Assembly: GCF_029888045.1 (NCBI RefSeq)
Contig: NZ_JARXRN010000028.1
Location: forward strand, 356,855-420,854
Direction: 5' to 3'
Source: Luteimonas rhizosphaericola
Lineage (GTDB): Bacteria > Pseudomonadota > Gammaproteobacteria > Xanthomonadales > Xanthomonadaceae
Length of the DNA stretch: 64,000 nucleotides
The notes beneath the pieces are model-generated. The model worked only from the letters and a program-made list of their open reading frames with translations. It did no database searches and had not been told where the DNA came from. Made by a program: the position numbers and the translations under genes. Below are positions 32,887-43,137 of the stretch, one piece after another (the stretch's first letter is position 1; every line of letters starts with the position of its first letter).

Positions 32887-33669
32887 TCAGGCCGTGGGCA
32901 CCGTCCCGCCGTCGATCGTGACCTCGCTGCCCGACATCGCCGCGGCGCGTGGAGAGACGAGGAACGCGATGAGGTCGGCAACCTCGGCGGGCAGTGCCGG
33001 CCGCCCCAGCGGAATGCCGCCCAGCGCGTCCATCACCTTCTGCCGGGCGCCGGCGAGGTCGGTGTTCGCGCTCGCGGCGATGGCGCCGAGGAAGTCGGTC
33101 GCCGCCTCGGTCTCCACCCAGCCTGGCGAGACGCGCAGCACGCGCACGCCCTGCGGCGTCACCTCGTTCGACAGCGCCTTGCTGTAGGTCGACAGCGCGG
33201 CCTTCGCCGCGGCGTAGGCGATGGTGGAATCGTGCAGCGGCAGGCGATGCTGGATCGAGGTCACGTGCACGATGACGCCTGCGCCGCGCGCGAGCATCTC
33301 CGGCAGGACCGCGCGATCGGTCCGCACGGCGGCCATCAGGTTGAGGTCCAGTGCCTTGGCCCACTCCGCGTCGTCGAGTTTCACGAAGCCGCCTGCAGGC
33401 GCCGACGATCCGCCGACCACGTTGACCAGCGCATCCACCCCGCCGACATGCGCCCGGGTTTCGGCGACCGCGCGTTCGACGCCCTCGGGCGTGGCGAGGT
33501 CGACAGCGAGGTAGTGGACGCCGTCCACGGGCTGTACGGGCACGGATCGCGCCGTCGCCACGACGCGCGCGCCCAGCCTGGCCAGCAGCCCGGACACCGC
33601 GGCGCCGACGCCCCGCGTGCCGCCCGTGACCAGCACGCGCGTGCCCGACAGCTGGAGGTCGAAGCTCAT
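32887..33669 (-). CDS. Short-chain dehydrogenase/reductase
   Basis: A 260-residue SDR. Cofactor loop [15 protein letters not shown] instead of the usual NNAG, catalytic Ser in VTSIQH, Y-x3-K in YAAAKAA, and the C-terminal [13 protein letters not shown]. Its ATG overlaps the stop of the SnoaL-like gene (ATGA); both face a LysR regulator, a common detoxification-module layout. Confidence 0.92.
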   Translation of the reverse strand: MSFDLQLSGTRVLVTGGTRGVGAAVSGLLARLGARVVATARSVPVQPVDGVHYLAVDLATPEGVERAVAETRAHVGGVDALVNVVGGSSAPAGGFVKLDDAEWAKALDLNLMAAVRTDRAVLPEMLARGAGVIVHVTSIQHRLPLHDSTIAYAAAKAALSTYSKALSNEVTPQGVRVLRVSPGWVETEAATDFLGAIAASANTDLAGARQKVMDALGGIPLGRPALPAEVADLIAFLVSPRAAAMSGSEVTIDGGTVPTA

Positions 33670-33995
33670 AGTGCGATCTCCAGCGAGGCGATCCGGCCGC
33701 GTGCCAGGGTGAAGGTGTAGCGCAGGTCGACCGGGCTGCCCGGGAAGTCGCCGGACACGTAGCTGGTCACGACGTACGCGTCGCCGTGCCGCGTGAGGGC
33801 GTGGGGTCGGACGGTGTAGCGGTACTGCTTCGAGGCCGCCGCCTTCCAGGCCGCGATCGCGGCCACGCCGCGGTGCGTGTGGCCCTCGTCCAGCACCACG
33901 CCGTCCTGGTGGAAACAGCGGGCCACCGCCTCGCCGCCCTGGCGGTCGGCCTCGAAGTAGGCGGCAATCGGTTCGGGGAGATCGGGGGTCTGCAT
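33666..33995 (-). CDS. SnoaL/NTF2-like protein
   Basis: A 109-residue protein. The NTF2-like fold is suggested by IAAYFEADRQGGEAVARCFHQDGVVLDEGHTHRGVAAIAAWKAAAS, then YRYTVRPHALTRHGDAYVVTSYVSGDFPGSPVDLRYTF. It may act on or bind a small polyketide- or quinone-like molecule. Coupled to the SDR gene downstream. Confidence 0.88.
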   Translation of the reverse strand: MQTPDLPEPIAAYFEADRQGGEAVARCFHQDGVVLDEGHTHRGVAAIAAWKAAASKQYRYTVRPHALTRHGDAYVVTSYVSGDFPGSPVDLRYTFTLARGRIASLEIAL

Positions 33996-34092
33996 GGCGC
34001 GCTCCTGTCGGGTGGAGGCGCCATGCTGGGCCGCGCGCACAGTGCTGTGAATCGCCTATGATCGAATCAGGCCATGTAGAAAACGGTGCACA

Positions 34093-35019
34093 ATGCGCGG
34101 CTCGGAATTCGCTGAACTCAAGGCGTTCGCGGCGGTCGTCGACCGCTCGAGCTTCGCCCGCGCCGCCGACCACCTGGGCCTCTCGCGCTCGGCCCTGAGC
34201 CAGGTCATCCGGCAGCTCGAAGCGCGCCTGGGCGTGCGCCTGCTCAACCGCACCACGCGCAGCGTGTCGCCCACCGAGGCAGGCCGGCGGCTGCACGCGC
34301 GCATCGCGCCGATGCTCCGCGACATGGACGACGCGGTCGCCGAAGCCATCGGCTCGAACGCGCGCACCGCCGGCACGCTGCGCATCAACACCTTCAGCAT
34401 GGCGGCCGAGACGATCATCGCGCCGCGGCTGGGGCGTTTCGGCCACGCGCATCCGGACGTGGTGCTCGACATCGTGATCAGCGACGGGCTGAGCGACATC
34501 GCCGCCGAGGGCTTCGACGCCGGCATCCGCGTCGGCGGGCGACTGGAGAAGGACGTGATCGCGGTGCGGCTGACGCCCGACGTGAAACTGATGGCCGTCG
34601 CGACGCCGGAGTACCTCGCGCGACACGGCGAACCGGCCACGCCGTCGGACCTGGCCCGCCACGCCTGCATCAACTTCCGCTTCCCCGGCAGCGGCCGGAT
34701 CGCCGGCTGGGAATTCGTGAAGGGCGGCAAGCGCGTCGAGTTCTACGGCGAAGGCCCGGTGATCGCGAACCACCAGAGCATCCTCTCCGCCGCGGCCGTC
34801 GCGGGCCTGGGCATCCTCTACACCTACAACGACGACGGCGTGGCCGCGGCGCTGCAGGACGGCCGGCTCAGGCGCGTGCTCGCCGACTGGTCGCCGACGG
34901 TCCCCGGCCTGTACCTCTACTACGCCAACCGCCGCCACATGCGCCCCGCGCTGCGCGCCTTCATCGACTGCCTGCTGGATCGCGACCTCGACGCAGATGC
35001 GGCGCCGGCGCCGGCCTGA
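34093..35019 (+). CDS. LysR-family regulator
   Basis: A 308-residue protein: HTH FARAADHLGLSRSALSQVIRQLEARLGVRLLNRTTRSVS, effector-domain start GTLRINTFSMAAETIIAPRL, and GFDAGIRVGGRLEKDVIAVRL. This CrgA/AaeR-like branch generally controls a divergent gene; here the SnoaL-SDR pair, whose start lies 97 bp away. Confidence 0.95.
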   Translation: MRGSEFAELKAFAAVVDRSSFARAADHLGLSRSALSQVIRQLEARLGVRLLNRTTRSVSPTEAGRRLHARIAPMLRDMDDAVAEAIGSNARTAGTLRINTFSMAAETIIAPRLGRFGHAHPDVVLDIVISDGLSDIAAEGFDAGIRVGGRLEKDVIAVRLTPDVKLMAVATPEYLARHGEPATPSDLARHACINFRFPGSGRIAGWEFVKGGKRVEFYGEGPVIANHQSILSAAAVAGLGILYTYNDDGVAAALQDGRLRRVLADWSPTVPGLYLYYANRRHMRPALRAFIDCLLDRDLDADAAPAPA

Positions 35020-35156
35020 TCAGGTCCGGCGAGACAGGGGAGCAGGGAATCGAGGCATGCAAGGTTTCCAGCCCGCCGGACGCGGGAATGCTAGGCACCT
35101 CGAGCTAAGCGGGGCGCTTGCCTCGGGTCAGGCCGGGAGATGCAGGGAACCGCCGG

Positions 35157-35528
35157 CTACGGGCCCTGGTCCAGCTCGTTCGACACGTATTCGCCCAGCT
35201 CGCGGAGATTCCTCGCGAACTCGGCCTCCAGGTCGATCCCGCATTTGTGCGCGAGCACCAGGATCGACCACAGGCAGTCCGAGAGTTCATGGCCGAGCTT
35301 CGTCTGCCAGTCGTCGATCGTGCGGATTCCGGCGCGGGCCTGGATCAGCTTCGCCAGGTCACCCACGTCGCCCATGAAGCCGAGCGCCAGCTCCTCGGTG
35401 GTCCAGACGCGCCCGTGGCGCTTGACCTCGAGCTGCTCGTAGAGCGTATTCAATTGAAGTGCCGACGCCTGAAGGTCACTGAGCTGCATCCTGGTCTCGC
35501 TGGAAGGTGTCTGCATCGATCCGGTCAT
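35157..35528 (-). CDS. MazG-like nucleotide pyrophosphohydrolase
   Basis: A 123-residue all-helical protein (shorter start at 35516 possible). The metal-binding pattern of all-alpha NTP-PPases appears as EELALGFMGDVGDLAKLI and GHELSDCLWSILVLAHKCGID (E-x2-x-D type). Likely hydrolyses non-canonical or excess NTPs to NMP + PPi. Short single-domain MazG-like proteins are common; no partner nearby. Confidence 0.82.
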   Translation of the reverse strand: MTGSMQTPSSETRMQLSDLQASALQLNTLYEQLEVKRHGRVWTTEELALGFMGDVGDLAKLIQARAGIRTIDDWQTKLGHELSDCLWSILVLAHKCGIDLEAEFARNLRELGEYVSNELDQGP

Positions 35529-35747
35529 GTCCTCGCGCGGAAGACAATTTAAACCGGTCGGTTCGCATCCGAGCCGGATACGAGGGGAGCAGCCAGGCGC
35601 GCGCTCGCGCTGCTCCGAGAACACGGACCTTGCCCGCCGCACGCATCGCCGATCCGGCCCGTCGCCGGCCAGGTCGCTGGCGAGCAGGTGACTGGGACCG
35701 TTCCGAATCCGACGCGATTGACGATGGGCCTGCACGGCATCTTCACA

Positions 35748-35768
35748 AATGGGAATCAATATCATTAC
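35748..35768. promoter_or_regulatory. Fur-box-like site before the TonB receptor
   Basis: The stretch AATGGGAATCAATATCATTA matches the Fur pattern of NAT triplets around ATCATT, and it is the only strongly AT-rich patch within 300 bp. It lies 43-63 bp before the receptor start, as expected for iron-repressed outer-membrane transport. Confidence 0.6.
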
Positions 35769-35810
35769 ACTTACGTTTTCTTCACGCCCACCTTCACTCC
35801 GGAGTTCCGC

Positions 35811-38063
35811 ATGCGCGGTAGCGCTGTTCCTGGCTGTCCCACCCGGCTCGCCCTGTCCCTGGCCACAGCCCTGGCTCTGACCGGCGGGCCAGCGCGGGCC
35901 GAGAACGCTCCCGGGGCGGACCTCGATGCCGGCCGGGCCAAGGAACTCGATGCCGTGCGCGTGATCGCCGATCCGGAGGATCCGCAGGGCTCCACCGGCT
36001 CGGCCTACGTGCTCACGCCACGCGAGCTGGACAAGTTCGAACGCAGCAACGTCAACAACGTGCTGCGCAGCGTGCCCGGCGTCTATACCCGCGAGGAGAC
36101 GGGCGAAGGCGTGTTCCCGCGCATCAGCATCCGGGCCTCGTCGTCCGGGCGCAGCGACCGCATCTCGGTCCTCGAGGACGGCGTGCCCGCCGCGATGGCG
36201 CCATATGCCAACACCTCGGCGTACTACTTCCCCAACATCGGCCGCATGTCCAGCGTCGAGGTGCTGAAGGGGCCCGAGGTCCTGCTGCACGGGCCGCACA
36301 CCACCTCGGGCGTGGTCAACCTGATCTCGACGCCGATTCCCGACAGCGCGCAGGGCCAGCTGAAGGCCGAACTGGCGTCGTTCGACACCCGCAAGCTGCA
36401 TGCGCACTACGGTGCCACGGCGGGGCAGTGGGGCTTCGGGCTGGAGACCTACCAGAACCGCGGCGACGGCTTCCACGAGATCGACCGCTCGCAGCTCGGC
36501 GCCGGCCACGACATCGACGAATATGTCGGCAAGCTGCGCTGGAGCAGCGCGCCCGACGCACGCTATTCGCAGCAGCTCGACCTGAAGCTGCAGTACGCCG
36601 AGGAAACCGCGCGCGTGAGCTACCTCGGCCTCACCGATGCCGACTTCCGCGCCAACCCCGACCGCCGCTACGGCCTGAGCGAACTCGAGCGCATGGACCG
36701 CGGCCGCAAGGGCGCCAGCCTGCAGCACCAGATCGGCTTCACCGACCGCACCTGGCTCACCACCACCGCCTACCTGCTCGACACCTACCGCTATTACGAC
36801 CGCCTCAACCAGGTCAACGGCGTGAACCTCGGCGGCATCACCGACATCATCAATGGTGGCGCCGCGGATGCGGCGCTGCTGCAGGGCATCCTCGACGGCA
36901 CCACCGACACCACCCATCCCAACGGCGTGCGCTACGGCCACAACCACCAGGCGTTCGTGTCGAAGGGACTGAAGATGGAACTCGAGCACGGCTTCGCCAC
37001 CGGCGACGTGCAGCACACCCTGACCACCGGCCTGCGCTACCACGAAGACACCACGAAGAACGTCGACAAGGGTCGCTCCAACAGCTACTACGCGCAGATC
37101 GACGGCGACCTGGTGTACCTGCGCACCGACTTCGTCGCGCCGCAGCGCGGCGATGCCGACGCATGGTCGGCCTGGGCGGCCGACCGCATCGAGTTCGGCC
37201 GCTGGAGCCTGCTGCCGATCGTGCGCCACGAACGCATCCGGACCCGCGCCAACCTCGCCGGCGACGCCACGCCGGAGCAGATCGCCGCGCGCAGCCGGAA
37301 CAGCATCGACAAGACCACGGCGGGGTTCGGCGCCAACTACGCCGTCGACGCCAACTGGACCCTGCTTGGTGGCGTGCACCAGGGCTTCGCGCCCCCGGGC
37401 AACGGTTCGCCGCAGGGCACGCGCGGCGAGGAAAGCACCAACTTCGAGGGCGGCGTGCGCTACCGCAACGGCGGCTTCGGCGTCGACGCGATCGGCTTCC
37501 ACACCGACTACAGGAACGCGATGCGCACCTGCCTGGTGGCCAATCCCTGCTCCGGCGGCGTCGTCGACGGCACCGAGCAGACCGGCGCCAAGGAGGTCTA
37601 CGGCCTCGAACTGGGCCTGTTCGCCGCGCTGTACGACAACGGCGCGATCAGCGTGCCGCTGCGCCTGGCCTACACCTGGACCGACGGCGAGTACACCCGC
37701 GATTCCGATACCGGTGGCGTGCTGCGCGGCGACGTGATCGAGTACACGCCCAGGAACATCGGCCAGCTGCAGCTGGGCGTGGAGGGCGCCGCCGGCTGGA
37801 ATGCCTACGCCGCGCTCAGCTACTCCGATGGCGCATGGACCACCAACACCGCCGGCCGCGCGGGTGAGGACAACACCTACCAGCGCACCCAGAGCCTGTT
37901 CACCGTCGACTTCGCCGCCGCTTATCCGCTGTCGCCCGGCGCCGAGGTCTATGCCCGCGTCGACAACGTGCTCGACGAACGCCGGATCACCCACCGCGGC
38001 GCCGATGGCGCACGCGGCAACGCGCCGCGCAGCTACGGGCTGGGACTGCGGTTGAGGTTCTGA
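35811..38063 (+). CDS. TonB-dependent outer-membrane receptor (FecA-like)
   Basis: A 750-residue protein; start MRGSAVPGCPTR preceded by GGAG. A signal peptide (to about residue 33, GGPARA) and TonB-box-like AVRVIAD are followed by the plug (NNVLRSVPGVYTREETGEGVFPRISIRAS, then VEVLKGPEVLLHGPHTTSGVVNLI) and a 22-strand barrel ending NAPRSYGLGLRLRF with a terminal aromatic. Resembles FecA/siderophore receptors (NPNRRYGLSELERMD-type region is seen as NPDRRYGLSELERMD). Fur-like site upstream; no cytoplasmic transport genes adjacent. Confidence 0.93.
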   Translation: MRGSAVPGCPTRLALSLATALALTGGPARAENAPGADLDAGRAKELDAVRVIADPEDPQGSTGSAYVLTPRELDKFERSNVNNVLRSVPGVYTREETGEGVFPRISIRASSSGRSDRISVLEDGVPAAMAPYANTSAYYFPNIGRMSSVEVLKGPEVLLHGPHTTSGVVNLISTPIPDSAQGQLKAELASFDTRKLHAHYGATAGQWGFGLETYQNRGDGFHEIDRSQLGAGHDIDEYVGKLRWSSAPDARYSQQLDLKLQYAEETARVSYLGLTDADFRANPDRRYGLSELERMDRGRKGASLQHQIGFTDRTWLTTTAYLLDTYRYYDRLNQVNGVNLGGITDIINGGAADAALLQGILDGTTDTTHPNGVRYGHNHQAFVSKGLKMELEHGFATGDVQHTLTTGLRYHEDTTKNVDKGRSNSYYAQIDGDLVYLRTDFVAPQRGDADAWSAWAADRIEFGRWSLLPIVRHERIRTRANLAGDATPEQIAARSRNSIDKTTAGFGANYAVDANWTLLGGVHQGFAPPGNGSPQGTRGEESTNFEGGVRYRNGGFGVDAIGFHTDYRNAMRTCLVANPCSGGVVDGTEQTGAKEVYGLELGLFAALYDNGAISVPLRLAYTWTDGEYTRDSDTGGVLRGDVIEYTPRNIGQLQLGVEGAAGWNAYAALSYSDGAWTTNTAGRAGEDNTYQRTQSLFTVDFAAAYPLSPGAEVYARVDNVLDERRITHRGADGARGNAPRSYGLGLRLRF

Positions 38064-38206
38064 GCCGTCGACGGGGGCAAGGGGCTCCCGGAGTCGTCGC
38101 CGACGGGCGGTGTCCGCCGCCCGGCCATGCACGCGTTGGATCCAGTGCAGGGGATGGATGCGGGGCGCGTCGCTCGGGTCGCGCCCGCGCTCGCGCCGGA
38201 GGCGAC

Positions 38207-38764
38207 ATGAAAAGGATCCTGCTGCTGTTGGTTCTCCCATTGCTGCTCGCCGGGTGTTGCCGGCCGCCGGTCATCGGTTCGCAGCCGGTCACGCTGCGCG
38301 CGCAGGAGACCGGAATGTGGTGCTGGGCCGCCAGCGCCCAGATGGTGATGCAACACCTCGGCACCAACATCAACCAGTGCACCCAGGCCAACGACCGGTT
38401 CGGCCGCAGTGACTGCTGCAACAGCCCGGTCCCGAACGCATGCGTCAACGGTGGCTGGCCCGAGTTCGACAGGTACGGCTTCAGCTTCGAGACCACGTCC
38501 GACGCGCCACTGAGCTGGGCCGACGTGCGCAAGGAGATCCATTGCCGCAAGAAGCCGTTCGCGTACAGCTGGCACTGGAACGGGGGCGGCGGCCACATGA
38601 TGGTCGTGATCGGCTACGTCACGATCGATGGCGTGAACTACGTGACCATCAACGATCCATGGGCGCCCGGTGTCGGAGACCAGCGCGTGATCACCTACGA
38701 CGCCTATGTCAGCGGCGCGGGGTACACGCACTGGAACGACTACTACAACGTCACCCGACTCTAG
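38207..38764 (+). CDS. Papain-like (C70/AvrRpt2-like) cysteine protease lipoprotein
   Basis: A 185-residue protein with lipobox LLLAGC (Cys17). The catalytic Cys39 is in QETGMWCWAASAQMVMQ, the His is in GGGGHMMVVIGY (about residue 130) and the acid/Asn in VTINDPWAPG. The 'MWCWAA' start is the hallmark of the papain-like family that includes the AvrRpt2 effector and bacterial relatives. Several additional Cys could form disulfides. Ten bases downstream begins a periplasmic protein, so a functional pair is likely. Confidence 0.88.
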   Translation: MKRILLLLVLPLLLAGCCRPPVIGSQPVTLRAQETGMWCWAASAQMVMQHLGTNINQCTQANDRFGRSDCCNSPVPNACVNGGWPEFDRYGFSFETTSDAPLSWADVRKEIHCRKKPFAYSWHWNGGGGHMMVVIGYVTIDGVNYVTINDPWAPGVGDQRVITYDAYVSGAGYTHWNDYYNVTRL

Positions 38765-38773
38765 GAGCGCGCC

Positions 38774-39412
38774 ATGAAACTGCTTATCCTGCTCCTGGCA
38801 TGCGCCGCGATCGGACACGCCGGAGCGCAGACCATGAGCCAGCAGCCACCCGTTGCGGACACCCGGCTGGCCACGGAGGTCGCCGGCAAGTCCCTCTCCA
38901 CGCTCTCGCAGCTGGTGACGGAAGAGAACTACCGCGCGATGGGCTTCGAATCCCCCAGGGAAGCCGCCGATGCCAAGCTGGGCGTACCGATCCCGGTGTA
39001 CATGGTGCAGCTGGACGAACTGCGCGCCTACGCCGGCGGCGATCCGGCCGCGCTGCTCCGGCCGCTGCCGCAGGTGGTGTTCCCGGTGAACGTCGGCGGC
39101 GCGACGCGCTCGGGCATCACGGTCGAGAACGCCGGCAAGGGCTGGCAGGCGACCGGATTCGGCAGCGCCGCGCTGACCCGCGCGCTGGCCGATGCCATCC
39201 GTGCCTCCGGCGCGGCCGAGCCGATGGCGGTGCACGTCGCTGCGCTGCGTACGTACTTCATCGGCTTCCGCGCCGGCGACGGTACCCTGATGTTCGCGCC
39301 GATCCGCGACGAGCCCGAGTTCGAGTTCCGTGCCGGTGCGCCCGTTCCCGCCACCCAGGCGCTGCTCGCGCTGCGGCCGGCCGCGGTGCGGTACAACGGC
39401 TTGCCGCTCTGA
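38774..39412 (+). CDS. Periplasmic protein paired with the papain-like protease
   Basis: A 212-residue protein with signal peptide MKLLILLLACAAIGHAGA and mature start QTMSQQPP. Segments include NYRAMGFESPREAADAKLGVPIPVYMVQLDELRAY and GSAALTRALADAIRASG. No family recognised. Immediate position after the protease (10 bp) suggests an inhibitor, immunity factor or activity partner; this is inference. Confidence 0.75.
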   Translation: MKLLILLLACAAIGHAGAQTMSQQPPVADTRLATEVAGKSLSTLSQLVTEENYRAMGFESPREAADAKLGVPIPVYMVQLDELRAYAGGDPAALLRPLPQVVFPVNVGGATRSGITVENAGKGWQATGFGSAALTRALADAIRASGAAEPMAVHVAALRTYFIGFRAGDGTLMFAPIRDEPEFEFRAGAPVPATQALLALRPAAVRYNGLPL

Positions 39413-39593
39413 GCACAGCGTTCTGCCCGCCAGGCGCGAGCCTCGCACGGATGCGCGGCTGTCGCCTGGCGGGACCGACCGCATTCGATCGCGCTGGGCA
39501 GGCAGCGGCGGCCGGTCGAATCGACCGAAGCCCTCATGGCCCGGCACATGGGCACCGCGTGCTTGAGGAGCAATCGCGGTGTTGGTCCAACCA

Positions 39594-40004
39594 TCATGGC
39601 GAATCGCCTGCAGAGCGCGCCAATGCGCGCAGGGCATCGAGCGCGGCCTGCGCCTGCCCGACCGGCACGAACAGGTGGTCGTGGCAGACGCCCGCCACGA
39701 CGTTGCAGCTGATCCCCGCCCGCGCCAGCGCCTGCGAGAACGCGGCGGTCAGGCCGACGGCCGACAGGTCCGAGTGGATGGTGAGGGTGACCCACGCCGC
39801 GGTGAACGCGACCGGCAGGCCCAGTTCCACGGCAACCTGTTCCGGGAGGACGACCGAGAGGCCTTCGGGTTCGCGGATGGAGGCGACGACATGGGCCGGG
39901 TCGAGCGGGAATCCGGCGGGCAGGGTGACGAACGCGTAGCGGCCCGGAGCGAGTGTCGGCTGCATGTGGCGCAGCAGCGCCCTAAGGTCGGCGATCGCCT
40001 GCAT
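39594..40004 (-). CDS. ACT-domain regulatory protein
   Basis: A 136-residue protein with an ACT-like pattern: RYAFVTLPAGFPLDPAHVVASIREPEGLSVVLPEQVAVELGL and ITLTIHSDLSAVGLTAAFSQALARAGISCNVVAGVCHDHLFVPV, as in stand-alone ACT (DUF2241-like) proteins. It probably binds an amino acid as a soluble sensor. Divergent from the GGDEF-EAL gene. Confidence 0.85.
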   Translation of the reverse strand: MQAIADLRALLRHMQPTLAPGRYAFVTLPAGFPLDPAHVVASIREPEGLSVVLPEQVAVELGLPVAFTAAWVTLTIHSDLSAVGLTAAFSQALARAGISCNVVAGVCHDHLFVPVGQAQAALDALRALARSAGDSP

Positions 40005-40415
40005 TCCCTTTCCTCTTGCCTGTCGCGGTCCCGCAGAAGGCGTTCCCGTACGCGCACCGGTCTGATGCCCGTCGCCCGGCAGGACTTTCAACTCTGACGC
40101 CTGTCCCGCGTTCGGCGAGCCTATGGCTTGTCCGAGCACCGGCACAAGCGCCCCGTGCGCTCCGGGAGCGAGCACACAAAGCAGATCAGCTCCCCGTCCT
40201 TTCGTCGAAACGAGGCAAGAACACCCCCTGACCCGTTTTCGCCTCCCAGTGGCCTCCGCCTCCGCAAGGGCCGGGGTCAAGAGTTCCCTTCCTCGTCCGT
40301 TAGATGTATTGATGGCCGCGGCGGCCGGGAAGACGCGTGTCCCCGCCTGGCCGCTTCCCACCGTGCAACGGGCGAGGGGCAGCACCATTTCCGTTCTCGT
40401 CATGGAGCCGCACTC
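40005..40415. other. 411-bp intergenic region before the GGDEF-EAL gene
   Basis: No gene is supported. A FliA-type promoter sits at 40277-40303 (separate entry). A patch around 40190-40240 is locally less GC-rich. I looked for a c-di-GMP riboswitch and saw no matching conserved core. Confidence 0.55.
40277..40303 (+). promoter_or_regulatory. FliA (sigma-28)-type promoter
   Basis: TCAAG (40277-40281), exactly 14 bp, TCCGTTAG (40296-40303), against the consensus TMAAG-N14-GCCGATAA. The spacing is identical to the site at 20137. It is about 113 bp before the start of the GGDEF-EAL gene. Confidence 0.45.
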
Positions 40416-43088
40416 ATGCCAGCACGGGAACCGGGACAGGCGCATGGCGAGACCGCAGCGGACCAGGGCGGCGCACGCGGATGGCCGTCCAGCTCGCTGC
40501 TGTGGGCATTGGCGCTGCTGCTGCTGGGCCTGCTGGCCACGGCGGCGATCGCGCATCACGAGTGGGCGGGGCAGCAGCGGCGAGCCGACCTGCTGCAGCA
40601 GGGCTTGGCGAACGCGGCGCAGGCGCGCATGCGCCAGCCGCTGCAGGGGGCGGCGATGGTGCTGCGCTCGATGCAGACCGTGTTCCTGTCCAGCAAGGGC
40701 ATGAACCAGGAGGAGTTCGCCCACTACCAGCAGAACCTGCGCCCGCACGAGCTGGCACAGGGCTACGTGCTCACCGCGTTCGCGCAGCGCCAGGCCAGCC
40801 GCGACCGTCCCGGGGCGGACGCGTATCGCTACCAGTTCGTGGCGCCGCTGGACGGCAACCAGGTCCTGCTCGGTTTCGACATCAGCCGGCAGCCGGCCAA
40901 CCTGCGGGCGCTGCAGCTGGCGCGCGACCGCGACCTGCCCACCGCGTCGGCACCGTTCGAGCTGCTGCAGTTCCGCGACGGGGCGGACAGCGCGCTGGGC
41001 ATCACCGTGCGCCTGCCGGTCTATTCCCACGGCACGGTTCCGCTGACGGTGGCCGAACGCCGTGCCCGCGAGATCGGTGCGCTGGCGGTGAGCCTGCGAC
41101 TGGAGCCGATGATCACCCGGGCGCTGGAGGGCCGGGTGCTGGAAGACATGCACGTGCAGATCCGCGATCTGGACGCGCCCCCGGGACAGGACCTGGTCTT
41201 CGCCTCCGCGCAGCCGGACCCGGCCCGCCCGCAGCAGGTGCGCCAGATGGATTTCGGCGGCCGCCGCTGGGAGATGCGCCTGTGGCCACGCAGGGACACC
41301 GCCGAATGGGGGCCGCTGCGCGCAATCCTCGTTGCCGGCACCACGATCAGCGTGCTGCTGGCGCTGCTGCTGTGGTCGCAGATGACCACCCGGCAGCGCG
41401 CGGTGGAACTGGGGCGGCGGATGAGCGTGCGCTTCGGGGAAAGCGAAGCGCGCTTCCGCACCCTCAACGAGCTGCTGCCGGCGCTGGTGCTGCTGGCCAA
41501 TGGCGATGGCAGCCGGATCACCTACGCCAACCAGGCCTCCCGCGAGTTGCTGGGCGACGTGGTCGGGCTGCCCCTGTGCGCGCTGTTCGCCAGCCTGCGC
41601 GCCTGCGAGGACGCCATCGCCATGGCGACGGGCGGCAGTGGCTGGCGCAGCCAGGAAGCGATGCTGGCGCCGGCAGGCAGTGCCCCGTTGTGGATCAACG
41701 CGTCGCTGGCGCAGGTGGAGGTGGAAGGCGTTCCGCACCTGCTGATGGTCGCCACCGATACCAGCGCGCAACGCGCGATGACCGAGCGCCTGCATTACCA
41801 GGCCACGCACGACGAGCTGACCGGGCTGTGCAACCGTCGCGAGTTCGAGCGGCTGCTGCGCGAAGCGCTGGCCGGTCATGACGGGACCGTGGCGGCCGTG
41901 CCGTTCGCGCTGCTGTACTTCGACCTGGACCAGTTCAAGCTGATCAATGACCTGTCCGGACACGCGGCGGGCGACCAGTTGCTGGTGCAGCTGGTGCGGG
42001 CGATGCGCGCGGAACTGGCGCCCGGCAGCATCCTGGCCCGGCTGGGCGGCGACGAGTTCGGCGTGCTGGCGCCCGGGGTGGACCAGGCGCAGGCAGAAGC
42101 GCTGGCCGAGCGCATCCGCCGCGCCATCGAGCGCCACATCTTCCGCTGGTACGAACGCACCTACACGCTCAGCGCCAGCATCGGCCTGGTCATGGTCGAG
42201 TCCAAGGGCAGCACGCTCAAGGACCTGCTGGCCTGGGCCGACAGCGCGTGCTACCAGGCCAAGGAGAGCGGGCGCAACCGCATCTGCACGTATCGCGACG
42301 ATGCCGCCAGCACCCACCGCATCGGCGAGATGGAGTGGGCCAGCCGCCTGCGCGGGGCGCTGGAGCAGGGACATCTGCTGCTCGATTACCAGGAGCTGGT
42401 GGCGCTGGACCCGGCGACGGACGAGGGGATGCATGTGGAGCTGCTGCTGCGCATGCGCGACCCCGAGGGTGGCGTGATCCTGCCCGGGGCGTTCGTGGCC
42501 GCGGCCGAACGCTACGGGCTGATGCCGGCCGTGGACCGCTGGGTGATCCGGACCGCGCTGGCGAACTTCTCGCGGCTGCATCCGTGCGGCGCGCAGCTGC
42601 GCAGCTGTTCGATCAACCTGTCCGGTGCCAGCGTCGAGGACGATGGCCTGGCGGATTTCATCCTCGATGCGGTGGCCACGTTCGGGTTGCAGCCGCAGCG
42701 GCTGTGCTTCGAGATCACCGAAACGGTGGCGGTGCGCGACCTCAAGCGCGTCGCCCAGGTGATCGAGCGCCTGCGCGCGGCCGGATGCCGGATCGCGCTG
42801 GACGATTTCGGCGCCGGCATGTCCTCGTTCGGTTACCTCAAGAACCTGCCGGTGGACAGCATCAAGATCGACGGCAGCTTCGTACGCGACCTGGGGCGCG
42901 ATCCGGTGAGCCGCATCATCGTCGATGCGGTGACCCGGATCGGCCACGAGCGCCAGCTGCGGGTACTCGCGGAATGGGTGGAGGAGGAGAGCGTGCTGTC
43001 GGTGCTGCGCGAGCTCGGCGTGGACTACGCCCAGGGCTTCCTCCTGCATCGGCCCGAGCGGGTGGCGTTCCAGCGTGGCTTTGCGTGA
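40416..43088 (+). CDS. CHASE-PAS-GGDEF-EAL c-di-GMP signalling protein
   Basis: An 890-residue inner-membrane protein. N-terminal helix ([19 protein letters not shown]), a periplasmic CHASE-like sensor region to about residue 300, a second helix ([16 protein letters not shown]) and a PAS domain (about 345-445). The GGDEF domain keeps RLGGDEFG and an upstream [11 protein letters not shown] metal site. The EAL domain has ELLLR in place of EALLR, with the rest of its motif set present: [30 protein letters not shown] and QGF. Both synthesis and breakdown of c-di-GMP look chemically possible. A FliA-like promoter suggests control with motility genes. Confidence 0.93.
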   Translation: MPAREPGQAHGETAADQGGARGWPSSSLLWALALLLLGLLATAAIAHHEWAGQQRRADLLQQGLANAAQARMRQPLQGAAMVLRSMQTVFLSSKGMNQEEFAHYQQNLRPHELAQGYVLTAFAQRQASRDRPGADAYRYQFVAPLDGNQVLLGFDISRQPANLRALQLARDRDLPTASAPFELLQFRDGADSALGITVRLPVYSHGTVPLTVAERRAREIGALAVSLRLEPMITRALEGRVLEDMHVQIRDLDAPPGQDLVFASAQPDPARPQQVRQMDFGGRRWEMRLWPRRDTAEWGPLRAILVAGTTISVLLALLLWSQMTTRQRAVELGRRMSVRFGESEARFRTLNELLPALVLLANGDGSRITYANQASRELLGDVVGLPLCALFASLRACEDAIAMATGGSGWRSQEAMLAPAGSAPLWINASLAQVEVEGVPHLLMVATDTSAQRAMTERLHYQATHDELTGLCNRREFERLLREALAGHDGTVAAVPFALLYFDLDQFKLINDLSGHAAGDQLLVQLVRAMRAELAPGSILARLGGDEFGVLAPGVDQAQAEALAERIRRAIERHIFRWYERTYTLSASIGLVMVESKGSTLKDLLAWADSACYQAKESGRNRICTYRDDAASTHRIGEMEWASRLRGALEQGHLLLDYQELVALDPATDEGMHVELLLRMRDPEGGVILPGAFVAAAERYGLMPAVDRWVIRTALANFSRLHPCGAQLRSCSINLSGASVEDDGLADFILDAVATFGLQPQRLCFEITETVAVRDLKRVAQVIERLRAAGCRIALDDFGAGMSSFGYLKNLPVDSIKIDGSFVRDLGRDPVSRIIVDAVTRIGHERQLRVLAEWVEEESVLSVLRELGVDYAQGFLLHRPERVAFQRGFA

Positions 43089-43137
43089 GCGCCCTATACT
43101 CGGGGGCCCGCAGGCCATCCACCGAAGGACCCGGACC

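Noticed and set aside
35157..38240. A 1027-codon minus-strand frame opposite the TonB receptor
   Set aside because: Only the MazG-like C-terminal part is supported; the remainder mirrors the receptor.
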